Made by a program: the position numbers and the translations under genes. The notes below the pieces were generated by a model that saw only the letters and a list, made by a program, of their open reading frames with translations, had not been told where the DNA came from and searched no databases. Positions 22,867 to 31,762 of a DNA stretch of 44,922 nt are shown piece after piece; the stretch's first letter is position 1; each line of letters begins with the position of its first letter. Source of the stretch: Planctomycetota bacterium. GTDB taxonomy: Bacteria; Planctomycetota; Phycisphaerae; Phycisphaerales; UBA1924. The stretch is taken from contig JACTNA010000023.1 in assembly GCA_014584315.1 (NCBI GenBank), positions 1 through 44,922 of the forward strand, read 5' to 3'.

Positions 22867-24423
22867 ATGCCCATCAGCGGAACAGACCCCGTGCCCGCCC
22901 CCCCCCGCGCCGCGCGGCAGGCCCTCATCCTGCTGATGGCATGGGCCGTGGTCTGTCTGCCGTTGCTCGGCACGGGGGGGCTGCACTCGACGGAGGGGCA
23001 CCGCGCCATCCCCGGCTGGGAGATGCTGGACCGCCTGCGCGCCGAAGGCCCGTCGGTGGACGCGTTGCTGGTCCCCACGCTGTTCGGGGAGCCGTATCTC
23101 CGCAAGCCCCCCGGGATCGCGTGGGCGACGGCCGCATCCGCCGCCGCGTTGGGCGAGACCGAGTTCTCCGCCCGCCTGCCCTCCGCGCTGGCGATGCTCG
23201 GCATGACGCTGGCGGCGTGGTGGTTCGCCCGTCGGTGGTTCGGCCCGCGCCGGGCGGTGGCCGCGGGCCTCGCCCACCTGTTGATGCCGTGGCTGTGGGC
23301 GAGCGCGCGCAGCGCGGAGATCGAGTCGCTGAACCTGCTCGGCGCGCAGGTCGGCGCGCTCGCGGCGGTGGACCTCGCGCGTCGTCCCGCGTCGCGGGCG
23401 GTCGTCGTGGTGATGCTCGGTGCGCTCGGCATCGCGCTCATGGGCGTGATGAAGGGGCCGGCCGGCGTGCCCTCGCTCGTCGGCGCGCTCCTCGCCCCGT
23501 GCGTCGTGGCACGATCGCTCCGCCCGCTCACCTGCCCGCGCCTCTGGGCGATGCTCGCGCTCGGCGCGGCCCCGCTCCTGCTGCTGGCATGGGCGACGGC
23601 CCGCCAGGCGGCACGCCTCGACAGCGTCGTCACGCAGCCCGTGGACGACTTTCTGTGGAACAAGGACCGGCTCTGGGGCGTCGCGCTGCTCGCGCCGGCC
23701 GCGTTGATCGCCATGCTGCCCGCGTCGCTCGCGTTGCTCTTCCCGTGGGGGCCGGACGCACGGGCGGAGGCGGGTGATCGCCTTCCGCCCGCGGAGGTCG
23801 AGACGGCGCGAACGCTCGCCTGGGCGTGCCTGCTGGCGTTGGGCGTGCTGGTGGTCGCGGGCGTGAGCAACCCGCGCTACGCCATGCCCGCCGCGGTCTT
23901 TGCCCCTCCGCTCGCGGCGTACGTCTTCGCCGGCGCGGGGGGGGCGTTCGTGCCGATCCGGGCCGGGATTGCGCGTGCGCTCATGCTGGGTCGCCCGGTC
24001 GCGTGGGGCGGCGTGCTGCTCGTGGGCGTGGCGGCGCATGTCGCGTGGTTCGAGGCGCGAGCGCGCGCGACCTCGGGCCTGGACGCGGGAGCCGCGCTCG
24101 CCGACGCCCTGCCGGACGGAGCGACGGTCCTAGCGGACCACCTCGTGGAGGCCCGCCCGGAGGTGTTGCTCTACGCCGCGCGGCGCGCGCGCGAGCAAGG
24201 GCGGAGCGTCAGCGTCCGCTGGGAGCCGGGGCTGGCGTCGCTGGGCGCGCTCGGGCCGGGCGTGTTCGCGGGCGTGCGCACGGACGCGGGAAGCGACGAG
24301 GGGGCACGCCTCGAGAGCGCGGGCCTGTCGGGGCGCCTCGAACGCATCCACGACGGGCGAGTCCACGAGTTCTCGTTCGCGCTCGTTCGGGGCGTCGAAG
24401 TCGACGTGGACCCCAAAAGGTAG
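22867..24423 (+). CDS. ArnT/PMT-like membrane glycosyltransferase
   Basis: 518 aa, with about ten to twelve membrane helices. The first loop has HSTEGHRAIPGWEML, where the Glu matches the acidic catalytic position of GT-C enzymes. PYLRKPPGIAWATAASAAALGETEFSARLPSAL is the signature of the ArnT/dolichyl-mannosyltransferase superfamily. These use polyprenyl-phosphate sugars on the outer face of the inner membrane to glycosylate lipid A, other lipids or proteins; the acceptor here is unknown. A C-terminal soluble part of about 120 residues follows the last helix. The ATG start has TAGACT 10 nt upstream. The stop lies in a terminator-like hairpin. Confidence 0.85.
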   Translation: MPISGTDPVPAPPRAARQALILLMAWAVVCLPLLGTGGLHSTEGHRAIPGWEMLDRLRAEGPSVDALLVPTLFGEPYLRKPPGIAWATAASAAALGETEFSARLPSALAMLGMTLAAWWFARRWFGPRRAVAAGLAHLLMPWLWASARSAEIESLNLLGAQVGALAAVDLARRPASRAVVVVMLGALGIALMGVMKGPAGVPSLVGALLAPCVVARSLRPLTCPRLWAMLALGAAPLLLLAWATARQAARLDSVVTQPVDDFLWNKDRLWGVALLAPAALIAMLPASLALLFPWGPDARAEAGDRLPPAEVETARTLAWACLLALGVLVVAGVSNPRYAMPAAVFAPPLAAYVFAGAGGAFVPIRAGIARALMLGRPVAWGGVLLVGVAAHVAWFEARARATSGLDAGAALADALPDGATVLADHLVEARPEVLLYAARRAREQGRSVSVRWEPGLASLGALGPGVFAGVRTDAGSDEGARLESAGLSGRLERIHDGRVHEFSFALVRGVEVDVDPKR

Positions 24424-24447
24424 GCGGGGCCCAGAGAAGGCCCCGCC
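24423..24447. terminator. Hairpin between convergent genes
   Basis: GGCGGGGCC (24423-24431) and GGCCCCGCC (24439-24447) form a perfect 9-bp stem with a 7-nt loop. On the minus strand TACCTTTT follows, so it best suits termination of the methyltransferase gene; it may serve both directions. Confidence 0.65.
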
Positions 24448-24474
24448 CGGAGGGGAGAGCGGTATCAGGTTCGA

Positions 24475-25182
24475 TCACGCCCGGCGGAACGCGCAGCGCA
24501 GGCGCGCGACCGGCGGCGTCTCGTCGTCCTCGAACTCGTCCGGCGAGCGCACGGGCGTGAAGCCCTCGCGCTCGAAGAGCGAGACCAGTTCCGATTTCGT
24601 CAACGGGTAGGGCGGCCCGGCGACCTCGTCCAGCGGCCAGCCCTCGGGGCGGGAGCGCGCCACCGCCAGCACGACGCCGTGCGGCTTGGCGAGCAGCACC
24701 AGCCCGCGCACCACCTTCGCCCGCATCTCCGGCGGCACCGACTGGATGGTGTAGCACTCGACCACCAGCTCGAACCGGCAGCGCAGGTTCGTCGGCGGGC
24801 GCATCGCGTCGGCCACGAGTAGCCGGTCCGCGAGCGCGGGGTGGCGCTCGCGCGCCCAGGCCACGCACGTCGGCGAAACGTCGAACCCGAGCGCGTCGTA
24901 CCCGCGGGTGTCCAGTTCCGCCACGTCGTCCGCCAGCCCGCACCCGACCACCACCGCCCGCACGCCGGGTCGGACGAGGCGCGGCGCCTCGGCGTTCAGC
25001 CAGCAGACCAGGGCCGGGTTGGCGCGCCCGTCCTGCCACGGCACGCGGGACTCGTCCCCCGCGGCCTCGCGGTAGACGGTCTCGAAGTGCTCCGCCACCC
25101 GCTGCGAGGCCGGGTCCGGCGGCTCGAGCGTCAGCGGAAGGTCAACCTTCGGTCGTGTGAGCGTCTGGGTTGCGTTGGCCAT
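24475..25182 (-). CDS. SAM-dependent methyltransferase, thiopurine-methyltransferase-like
   Basis: 235 aa. HFETVYREAAG...VPWQDGRANPALVCWL at the N-terminus followed by VVVGCGLADDVAELDTRGYDALGFDVSP resembles the TPMT-like class I methyltransferases, where the W..G..P.L pattern precedes the SAM loop. ECYTIQSVPPEMR is the post-motif II region. Members methylate thiols, selenols, halides or small toxic metalloids; the substrate is not predictable. The start is the ATG at 25182 because GGAGGT lies 8 nt upstream; an earlier ATG adds 13 basic residues without a ribosome site. In the 152-nt gap to the upstream AhpD-like gene, TACAC-N2-GTGTA (25260-25271) is a small palindrome that may be regulatory. 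Confidence 0.8.
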   Translation of the reverse strand: MANATQTLTRPKVDLPLTLEPPDPASQRVAEHFETVYREAAGDESRVPWQDGRANPALVCWLNAEAPRLVRPGVRAVVVGCGLADDVAELDTRGYDALGFDVSPTCVAWARERHPALADRLLVADAMRPPTNLRCRFELVVECYTIQSVPPEMRAKVVRGLVLLAKPHGVVLAVARSRPEGWPLDEVAGPPYPLTKSELVSLFEREGFTPVRSPDEFEDDETPPVARLRCAFRRA

Positions 25183-25334
25183 CGTGTCCGACCTCCGTCG
25201 GCTCGGACGGCTCGCGGGCACGCACGCGGGTCGCCGGGGGCTTCGCCCTTGGCTTCAGGTACACGAGTGTATGGCCTCTCGGGGGGGGACACAAGCAAAA
25301 ACCCCCTGCCCGGGCCCCGCCCCCCTCTCCACCC

Positions 25335-25868
25335 CTAGAGGGCGGGAGCGGGAGGGAAGTCCACCGGCGTCCCGGCGACGTGGTTGATGACGTTGGTGTA
25401 CGTCGCCAGTGCGAAGACGACCACGGCCTCGACGACATGGGCGTCCGTGAAACCGGCCCCGCGGAAGGACGCCAGGTCGGCGTCCGTTACGTGCCCGCGC
25501 TTCTCGTGGAGAGCAAGAGCGAACCTCGCCAGCGCGTCGAGGCGGGGATCGCCGGGGATCGCGCCCCGGCGTGCGCCGAGCATCTGCTCCGCGGTCAGCC
25601 CGACGCGAGCGCCGGCGGCCGTGTGCGCGGCGAGGCAGTAGTCGCACCCGGTCGCCTGCGCGACGGCCAGTTGGATGATCTCCCGCTCGCCGGGCGTCAG
25701 CGAGGCGCGCGTCGCCGCGCCGGCCAGGCCGAGGTAGGCGTCGAGGGCGACGGGCGAGTTCGCCATGGCGCGGAAGATCGCGTAGTGCTTGCCCTTCAGC
25801 GGGCCGTCGAGGATCTCGCGAACGCGGCCGGTCGCCTGCGCGGGATCGATGAGCGGCAATCGTGGCAT
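25335..25868 (-). CDS. AhpD-like carboxymuconolactone decarboxylase family protein
   Basis: 177 aa. CDYCLAAHT (about residues 75-83) is the redox-active CxxC...H motif of the AhpD/alkylhydroperoxidase family. The helical pattern around it (TPGEREIIQLAVAQATGCDYC) fits the peroxidase-related subfamily. Such proteins reduce peroxides through the cysteine pair; the electron donor is unknown. A ribosome site AGGAGG lies 7 nt before the ATG, and -10-like TACGAT (25917-25922) lies about 48 nt upstream. A run of G then TTTTT on the coding strand after the stop (about 25290-25325) could be a weak terminator. Confidence 0.88.
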   Translation of the reverse strand: MPRLPLIDPAQATGRVREILDGPLKGKHYAIFRAMANSPVALDAYLGLAGAATRASLTPGEREIIQLAVAQATGCDYCLAAHTAAGARVGLTAEQMLGARRGAIPGDPRLDALARFALALHEKRGHVTDADLASFRGAGFTDAHVVEAVVVFALATYTNVINHVAGTPVDFPPAPAL

Positions 25869-26146
25869 GGGACACCTCCTCGTTGCCTCCTCCCCGGCGC
25901 GGAGGGTGTTCGCACGATCGTATGCCGCGACATGCGCCGCGGTCCTGTTCGTGCAGCGGGCGCAAAGGGCGCGTGAAATCCGCGTTGCCCGTCGCCGAAA
26001 CCTGATCGGGAACGCGGTCGCCCGCCGACGACTCCGGTGCGTTCGGCGAGGCCCGCATACCCTTCCGTGTCGGCCGGAGGCCAGCGGGCGACCGGGGCCG
26101 CGAGCCGTACCGACCGGCCGGTCGCGTCCGACGCGGAGGCGAAGCG
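25869..26146. other. Divergent intergenic region of 278 bp
   Basis: It lies between the divergently transcribed AhpD-like and PHP-GT4 genes. The minus-strand half holds a candidate -10 (TACGAT, 25917-25922). The plus half ends in GGAGG as ribosome site for 26147. I see no RNA gene, repeat or strong hairpin in the rest. Confidence 0.5.
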
Positions 26147-28807
26147 ATGCACGAGAACCCCACGCCGCCGCCCGCGCCGCAGCGCGACCCCGACGACACG
26201 CCGCTGGTGGTGACGCGGATGGACACGCACGTCCACTCGTGGGCGTCGGACGGCCCTGTGGTGGCCGCGCTGGGGTTCGTCGGGTGCCCCGAGTGCTTCT
26301 CGCCGCCGGAGCGGGTCTACGACCAGGCGCGTGCGCGGGGCATGGACCTGGTAACGATCACGGACCACGACACGATCCGCGGCGCGCTGGAACTGCACGA
26401 GCGTGGCTTCCAGAACTTCATCATCGGGCAGGAGGTGTCGGTCTACTTCCCCGAGGACCGGTGCAAACTCCACGTGCTGACCTGGGGGCTGACGCCGGAA
26501 CTGGACGAGCAGTTGACGCGGCTCGGCCTTCGCAACGACGTCTACGCCTTCGCGGCGTGGCTGCACGAGCACCAGTTGCCGCACGCGCTGGCGCACCCGC
26601 TGTACATGCAGAACGGTCGGCTGACGCGGTGGCACGTGGAGCGTGCCGCGCTGCTCTTCAAGGGGTTTGAGGTGCTCAACGGCGCGCACCCCGCCGGGCA
26701 CCGCGCCCCGATCGAGCGGTTCCTCGACGCGCTGACGCCGGCGCGTGTGCAGCAGTTGGCCCGCGAGCATCACATGGAGCCGCTCTGGCCCCGCGCGTGG
26801 CAGAAGGCCCGCACCGGCGGCTCGGACGACCACGCGCTGCTCAACATCGGGCGGACGTGGACGGGCGTGCAGGTCGAGCAGGGCGTGATCGCGGACCCGC
26901 GGGACTTCTTCCGCTATGTGATGGCGGGACGGTGCGAAGCGGGGGGCGTGGGCGGGCACTCCTCGCTGCTGGCCCACCAGTTGACGAGCGTGGGCGCGCA
27001 CTTCTACGCCGACCGCTTCGCCGATCGTGCCTCGACGCAGGGGCAGGCGGTCGCGTCGCGGCTGCTGCGGTTCGCGGGGGTGGACCTGCCGCGGCCCTCG
27101 AAGGTGCGCCTGGCGGCGCACACCGTGCGTCGGCGGGTCATCAAGCGTCGGAACCGCCGCTCGCTGCCGATCCTCCGCGCCCTGCGCACCAGCATCGGGC
27201 CGGTGCTCGAACGCTACCCGGACCTGCGCGATCGGCTCGACCCCGAGCGATGGACCGAGGGCACGCCGCTCTCGGACCACGACCGGATGGCGCAGTTCGC
27301 GGACGAACTGGCCGCGGCGGTGAACCACGCGCTGGCGGACTCGGGGCTGCGCGCCCTGCGCAAGCGTGACCGCACGGGCATGATCGACCACCTGATCTCC
27401 TACGCCGTCCTCAACCTCGCCCAGGCGCCGTACGTCTTCAGCCTGTTCTACCAGAACAAGGAGCGCCCGTTCGTCGAGCGCTTCGACCACGAGACCTCGG
27501 AGCCCGGCTCGGGCGTCAGCGTTCTGGAGCGGCCCATGCGCATCAGCCTGTTCACGGACACGCTCGGCGATGTCAACGGCGTCTGCCGGTTCATCCAGAA
27601 CGTCGCCGAGCAGGCCCACGCGACCGGGCGCGACCTCCAGGTGATCACCTCGACCCGGCTGCCGTACCCGCCGCTCCCGAACGTCCACAACTTCGACCCG
27701 GTGTGGGCGACGACGATGCCCCGGTACCAGAACCTCGAAGTGGCGTTGCCGCCGCTCATCCCGATCCTGCGGCACCTCGACCGGCACCAGCCTGACTGCA
27801 TCCACATCTCGACGCCGGGTCCGGTGGGGATGATCGGCTTCCTCGCCGCCCGCATGTTGCGCGTCCCCGTGCTGGGCGTCTACCACACCGACTTCCCCGC
27901 CTACATCGACCGGCTCTTCGAGGACCACGCGTTCACCTACGCCTGCGAACGGTTCATGCGGCTGTTCTACAAGCCGTTCCAGACGATCTTCACGCGTAGC
28001 GGCGACTACGCGGAGGCTCTGGTGCGCCTCGGCATCCAGCCCGAGCGCATCACGCGGCTCATGCCCGGCTTCGACGCCGAGGTCTTCCACACCCGGTACC
28101 GCAGCGCGGACCTCTGGTCGCGCTTCGAGGGCGTCAACCCCGCGAGCGTGAAGGTCCTCTACGTCGGGCGCGTGAGCGTCGAGAAGAACATGCCTTTCCT
28201 CACGACTGTGTGGAAGCAGACGCACGCCCGCTGCCGCGAGCAGGGCCTCGACGCCGAACTCATCGTCGTCGGCGACGGGCCGTACCGCGAGCGCATGGAG
28301 CGCGAGTTGCGCCGCACGCCGGCCCGGTTCCTCGGCTTCCGCCACGGGCGCGAACTCACCGAGATCTACGCCTCCTCGGACCTCTTCGTCTTCCCCAGCG
28401 TCACCGACACGCTGGGGCAGGTCGTCATGGAGTCCCAGGGCAGCGGCCTGCCGGTGCTCGTTACCGACCAGGGCGGGCCGAAGGAGGTCGTCGAGGACGG
28501 CACGACCGGCTACGTCCTCAGCACGGCGAACCCGACCGCGTGGGTCGAGCGGATCGTCGGCCTCGTCGCCGATGATGAGCGGCGCGCCCGCATGGGGCGT
28601 GCCGCGCACGAGTCGATGCAGCCGTTCTCCATCCGCCACTCCTTCGAGCACTTCTGGGAAGTCCACACCCGCGCGTGGCACCAGCACCTGACCGCACGCG
28701 GCATCACGCCGCGGGCCGCGACGCAGGGTGTCGAAGCCTCGCTCGCCGCCGCAGCCCCGCGGCCGCGCCAGCCGGCGACGGACGACGTGGGGGTCGGGGC
28801 CGGCTGA
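26147..28807 (+). CDS. PHP-domain phosphoesterase fused to a GT4 glycosyltransferase
   Basis: 886 aa, cytoplasmic. Residues 20-250 are a PHP metal-dependent phosphoesterase-like domain with HVHSWASDG, ITDHDT, GQEVSVY, AHPLYM and GSDDH, the conserved metal ligands. Residues 250-455 form a helical linker of unknown fold. Residues 460-850 are a group 1 (GT4) glycosyltransferase with GDVNGVCRF, HISTPGPVG, VYHTDFPAYIDRL, YVGRVSVEKN, GDGP and the E-x7-E-like FPSVTDTLGQVVMESQGSGLPV. The GT half resembles sulfoquinovosyl/mannosyl transferases acting on lipids. The fusion suggests a phosphatase step tied to glycolipid synthesis; substrate unknown. The ATG has GGAGG 7 nt upstream. The C-terminal 60 residues are Ala-rich and probably disordered. 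Confidence 0.88.
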   Translation: MHENPTPPPAPQRDPDDTPLVVTRMDTHVHSWASDGPVVAALGFVGCPECFSPPERVYDQARARGMDLVTITDHDTIRGALELHERGFQNFIIGQEVSVYFPEDRCKLHVLTWGLTPELDEQLTRLGLRNDVYAFAAWLHEHQLPHALAHPLYMQNGRLTRWHVERAALLFKGFEVLNGAHPAGHRAPIERFLDALTPARVQQLAREHHMEPLWPRAWQKARTGGSDDHALLNIGRTWTGVQVEQGVIADPRDFFRYVMAGRCEAGGVGGHSSLLAHQLTSVGAHFYADRFADRASTQGQAVASRLLRFAGVDLPRPSKVRLAAHTVRRRVIKRRNRRSLPILRALRTSIGPVLERYPDLRDRLDPERWTEGTPLSDHDRMAQFADELAAAVNHALADSGLRALRKRDRTGMIDHLISYAVLNLAQAPYVFSLFYQNKERPFVERFDHETSEPGSGVSVLERPMRISLFTDTLGDVNGVCRFIQNVAEQAHATGRDLQVITSTRLPYPPLPNVHNFDPVWATTMPRYQNLEVALPPLIPILRHLDRHQPDCIHISTPGPVGMIGFLAARMLRVPVLGVYHTDFPAYIDRLFEDHAFTYACERFMRLFYKPFQTIFTRSGDYAEALVRLGIQPERITRLMPGFDAEVFHTRYRSADLWSRFEGVNPASVKVLYVGRVSVEKNMPFLTTVWKQTHARCREQGLDAELIVVGDGPYRERMERELRRTPARFLGFRHGRELTEIYASSDLFVFPSVTDTLGQVVMESQGSGLPVLVTDQGGPKEVVEDGTTGYVLSTANPTAWVERIVGLVADDERRARMGRAAHESMQPFSIRHSFEHFWEVHTRAWHQHLTARGITPRAATQGVEASLAAAAPRPRQPATDDVGVGAG

Positions 28808-28918
28808 ATGCCGACAGCGGACAACGGGAGGGCGGTCCTGGGAACGCCTCTGAATCGCGCCACTACGCCATACAAATCCCGGACTGCATCGCCGACAACT
28901 ACTTTCAGAATACGCCGC

Positions 28919-28946
28919 TTGCATCCGTCGCGAGATCTGATAAAAT
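28919..28946 (+). promoter_or_regulatory. Sigma-70-like promoter of the first GH43-like gene
   Basis: TTGCAT (28919-28924) and TAAAAT (28941-28946) are separated by 16 bp. A leader of about 45 nt follows with GGAGG (28988-28992) 7 nt before the ATG. This classical layout differs from the leaderless pattern of many neighbours. The 192-bp gap holds nothing else I can recognise. Confidence 0.55.
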
Positions 28947-28999
28947 GCGACATCGCGCGGAGTTTTCGGTGCTGGCTGAACTGCCATGGAGGATGAGCC

Positions 29000-30637
29000 A
29001 TGATGTTCCCAAACCGCCTCACAGTGCACCCTGGTACCCACGCATCAGCACGAGCGACGGTCATCGGCGCATTGCTTGCTCTGCTCCTCTGCATTCCAGC
29101 ACTGGTGCAGGCACAACCGAACTGGAACACCATCCCGACCGGGAACGATACGTGGGCTGACAACTACCTCAACTTCCTCGTCACCGACCCCAACGTTCCC
29201 GGACCGCAACCCTTTTACCCGCACATCGGCGACCCATCGATTCTCGTTCTCACGGACGAGCATGGCCCGATCTTCTACCTGACAGGAACGAGCGGGGATT
29301 ACAACTCGCTCACGTTCCCCATCTACAAGTCCCGTAATCTTCGTTACTGGGCGCTTCACATGCTCGCGTTCAACCCGGGCACCACCTACACAACCATCAA
29401 CGGCCGCAAGTTCACCCGACTCTGGTCGCCGCAGCTGTATGTGCGGCCAAATGATTCCAATTATGTTTACTTGGCCTTCGCGTGCAACGAAGAAGTACCC
29501 ATCCCTGATAGTTCCGGCACAACGATCAACCCCGGTCTCCCCGCAGCGAGCCAGCCGTGCGATCCGTTCTACGATGGCGAAGACCTCCAGTACATCAGTG
29601 CGATGGCCTGCGCGATGACCAAGAGCGCTTTCATGAGCGCGTCGCATCGCTTCGCCGGGTCGCCCGATCCATGGGACAACAACCAGCCCGCGTACTACCA
29701 TTACCGCAAGAACAACGCCGGCTCTCAACTTTATTACGATGGCGGTGAGGCACAGGGGCGATACGCCATCCCGGTCACTGGAACTATGTATGCGTTTGGC
29801 CCCAACTGCGGACAGGCCGAGCGGCTTGTGTGGGGTTTCCAACACAGGTGTCATGGCGGCGAGGCGTGGATTGCAGATGGTCCATTCGTCTTCTTCGACC
29901 CTGCGAACAGCAATCAACCTTGGCTCTTCTTCAGTTGGATGGCGTTCACCAACCCGACACAGAACACAGTCAATGGCAACCACATCTACGCGCACCAGAT
30001 GTGGGATGGAATTTCACAGATGCACGCGACGGGAGCGGGATTCCACGTTGCGTATCGGAGCAGCGACCTGAACAAGCCGATTACCGGCAATCCCTTGCCG
30101 AACGGAATGTCGAACCTTTATCGGCAGCAGTACACTCGCTGCCATCAGGGACAGAACTATGCCGGCGGTGTCGCCGAAAGCCCGTCTGTCTTCTACCGGA
30201 CGTCGGTCGTCAATGGCCAGTTGAAGCGATGGTATTACGTCTTCTATTCTCGCAACACCTGGGATTCTCCCGATTACCAGATACTGTATCGCCGCTCGAA
30301 TGGCACGAGCACAACGATTCAGAACCACCATTCCACGGGAGGCCTGGGCATCAACTGGGCGGAGTCGAGCGCACCCGAGAAGGTTCTCGTCCGATCATTT
30401 GAGGACTCGTTCTCTCAGTTCGGCAACGGCGAAGTCTTCCAAGGCTTGGGAAGGGTCTACCTGCTGTGCCACTCCCGGGTCTGGATAAATAACAATGATG
30501 GCCGCGGCTATCGGTGGACTAGATCCCCGTACTTCAAAGAACTTGCGTTTCAAGCAAACGGCGACATTCTCCAGTTGTACGAGTACGACTCAAACTGGAG
30601 TCGAAGCATGCACAAGTTTCGCGTGAAGGGGTTCTAG
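29000..30637 (+). CDS. Secreted GH43-like beta-propeller protein (copy 1, low GC)
   Basis: 545 aa. The signal peptide ends near residue 38 (LLCIPALVQA-Q). The body looks like a five-bladed propeller of the GH43/GH-F clan. HIGDPSIL holds the candidate catalytic base Asp78, LWSPQLYV matches the W-x-P motif, IADGPFVFFD a third-blade Asp, and GGVAESPSVFY the candidate acid Glu393 followed by YYVFYSRNTWDSPDYQILYR. GH43 enzymes cut arabinan, xylan and related glycans, but exact activity is unclear. GC content and codon use are visibly lower than in the surroundings. A paralogue lies at 39176-41152. Strong GGAGG ribosome site before the ATG. Confidence 0.75.
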   Translation: MMFPNRLTVHPGTHASARATVIGALLALLLCIPALVQAQPNWNTIPTGNDTWADNYLNFLVTDPNVPGPQPFYPHIGDPSILVLTDEHGPIFYLTGTSGDYNSLTFPIYKSRNLRYWALHMLAFNPGTTYTTINGRKFTRLWSPQLYVRPNDSNYVYLAFACNEEVPIPDSSGTTINPGLPAASQPCDPFYDGEDLQYISAMACAMTKSAFMSASHRFAGSPDPWDNNQPAYYHYRKNNAGSQLYYDGGEAQGRYAIPVTGTMYAFGPNCGQAERLVWGFQHRCHGGEAWIADGPFVFFDPANSNQPWLFFSWMAFTNPTQNTVNGNHIYAHQMWDGISQMHATGAGFHVAYRSSDLNKPITGNPLPNGMSNLYRQQYTRCHQGQNYAGGVAESPSVFYRTSVVNGQLKRWYYVFYSRNTWDSPDYQILYRRSNGTSTTIQNHHSTGGLGINWAESSAPEKVLVRSFEDSFSQFGNGEVFQGLGRVYLLCHSRVWINNNDGRGYRWTRSPYFKELAFQANGDILQLYEYDSNWSRSMHKFRVKGF

Positions 30638-30702
30638 GAACGGCTGTTCGCTGAGCATGCACAGACGCGAGTACCCGCCAGATTCGAGTCCCCCAAGAGC
30701 GT

Positions 30703-31515
30703 TCAGGCAACTCGTTTTCTAAGCAGCCCGCGGTATTCGCCGTAAGCCTGGGGGTGGCTTTTGTGCGGACTCGTGCGCTCCCGGATTGCATCAAAGCCGA
30801 AATCGGCCAGCAGGGCCCGAAGTGACTGCTCCGAAAAGGGATTGGGGTGCAGGTGATCCCTGTAGTCCATGAGATCAACAAGCAGCCAGAGCAAGCCGTC
30901 CGCTCTCAGCAAACGGACAACTTCCTTCAGGACTTCGGGAGGATCATCCACGTGGTCAAGACAGTTCTCGATGACGATGATGTCGGCGCATCTGCTGGCC
31001 AGTGGCAGGAACTCTCCCTGTGCAGCCATGTAGACGACACCGTCACACTCCGGAGGCAGCAGGTTTTCGATGGCGTACCCGTCAGCCAGCGGATCGATCG
31101 CCACGGCCCTGCGCCATGTTTTCATCGCTATTGAAGGGAATGGCCCTGCGCCAATCTCAATCGCTGTCCGCCCAGCACACCACTGGGTGAATGCCAACGG
31201 ATCAAGTTCGAGGAACTCCGCGAGTTCACTCATTCGACCCGCTTGCCAATGCCGGAACACCTCGGGATACGGACACGTGAACATACGCTCGGCGTTGACT
31301 CCCACTTCAACCCAGTACGCGAGTTCATCCCGGTACTTCTTCGTGAGTCTGGGCACCTCCCGACCGGCCATCGACAGCGCCCGCCCGACCTGCAGGCTTC
31401 CTCGCCAGACCGCCGGCTCGCCGTTGTTTCCGACGACAGTCCTCACGGCCGCCGTTGCGACACGAATGCCTCTCGATACGGCTCGCCTCACGATGTTCCG
31501 CCTCGTCGTCTGCAT
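30703..31515 (-). CDS. Class I SAM-dependent methyltransferase
   Basis: 270 aa. The SAM loop is IEIGAGPFPSIAM (about residues 120-132), an acidic residue follows in VAIDPLADGY, and IIVIENCLDHVDDPPEVLKEVVRLLRADGLLWLLVDL is the Methyltransf_11 motif IV region. The N-terminal ~70 residues are basic and helical and unassigned. Substrate unknown; the sugar-related neighbours make a glycan or lipid substrate possible. The start is the ATG at 31515, with GGAGG 5 nt upstream; upstream in-frame codons run through non-coding sequence. GC is lower than average. It is convergent with the GH43-like gene, 65 nt apart. Confidence 0.8.
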   Translation of the reverse strand: MQTTRRNIVRRAVSRGIRVATAAVRTVVGNNGEPAVWRGSLQVGRALSMAGREVPRLTKKYRDELAYWVEVGVNAERMFTCPYPEVFRHWQAGRMSELAEFLELDPLAFTQWCAGRTAIEIGAGPFPSIAMKTWRRAVAIDPLADGYAIENLLPPECDGVVYMAAQGEFLPLASRCADIIVIENCLDHVDDPPEVLKEVVRLLRADGLLWLLVDLMDYRDHLHPNPFSEQSLRALLADFGFDAIRERTSPHKSHPQAYGEYRGLLRKRVA

Positions 31516-31651
31516 GTTATCCTCCAGGCGAACCTCCGTTGCCATGCCCGCTCTGAACGCGTTCCATGGCATTATGCGCGATTGTACCCACACCTTGTCA
31601 GGTGCGTGCGGAATCTCCGCGGACTGGGTGGCGCCCAACGCCATGATCCGC

Positions 31652-31698
31652 GGCGGGGTGGCACGCCCGGAACGGAGAGAAGCCGGCGCCACCCCGCC
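31652..31698. terminator. 11-bp perfect inverted repeat downstream of guaB
   Basis: GGCGGGGTGGC (31652-31662) and GCCACCCCGCC (31688-31698) are exact complements with a 25-nt loop. They lie between the guaB 3' end and the methyltransferase gene, both on the minus strand. No T-run follows, so termination is only a possibility. Confidence 0.4.
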
Positions 31699-31726
31699 AG
31701 AACCCGCCGCGTGAACACCGTCCGCA

Positions 31727-31759
31727 TGTCCACGTTCCACTGTCCACTGTCCACTGTCC
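31727..31759. repeat. TCCACTG repeat at the guaB stop
   Basis: Four TCCACTGT-type units (first one TCCACGT) lie 4 nt after the guaB stop; on the coding strand they read GGACAGTGGACAGTGG. Same family as 11100-11245 and 17938-18035, but here I see only one arm. Confidence 0.75.
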
Positions 31760-31762
31760 TCG

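Noticed and set aside
28808..28999. tRNA or small RNA gene upstream of the first GH43-like gene
   Set aside because: No cloverleaf or strong hairpin is visible; a promoter and a leader explain the sequence.
25796..29041. Minus-strand open frame of 1081 codons
   Set aside because: Antisense to the PHP-GT4 gene and to the intergenic region; composition is that of a GC shadow frame and no domain is recognisable.
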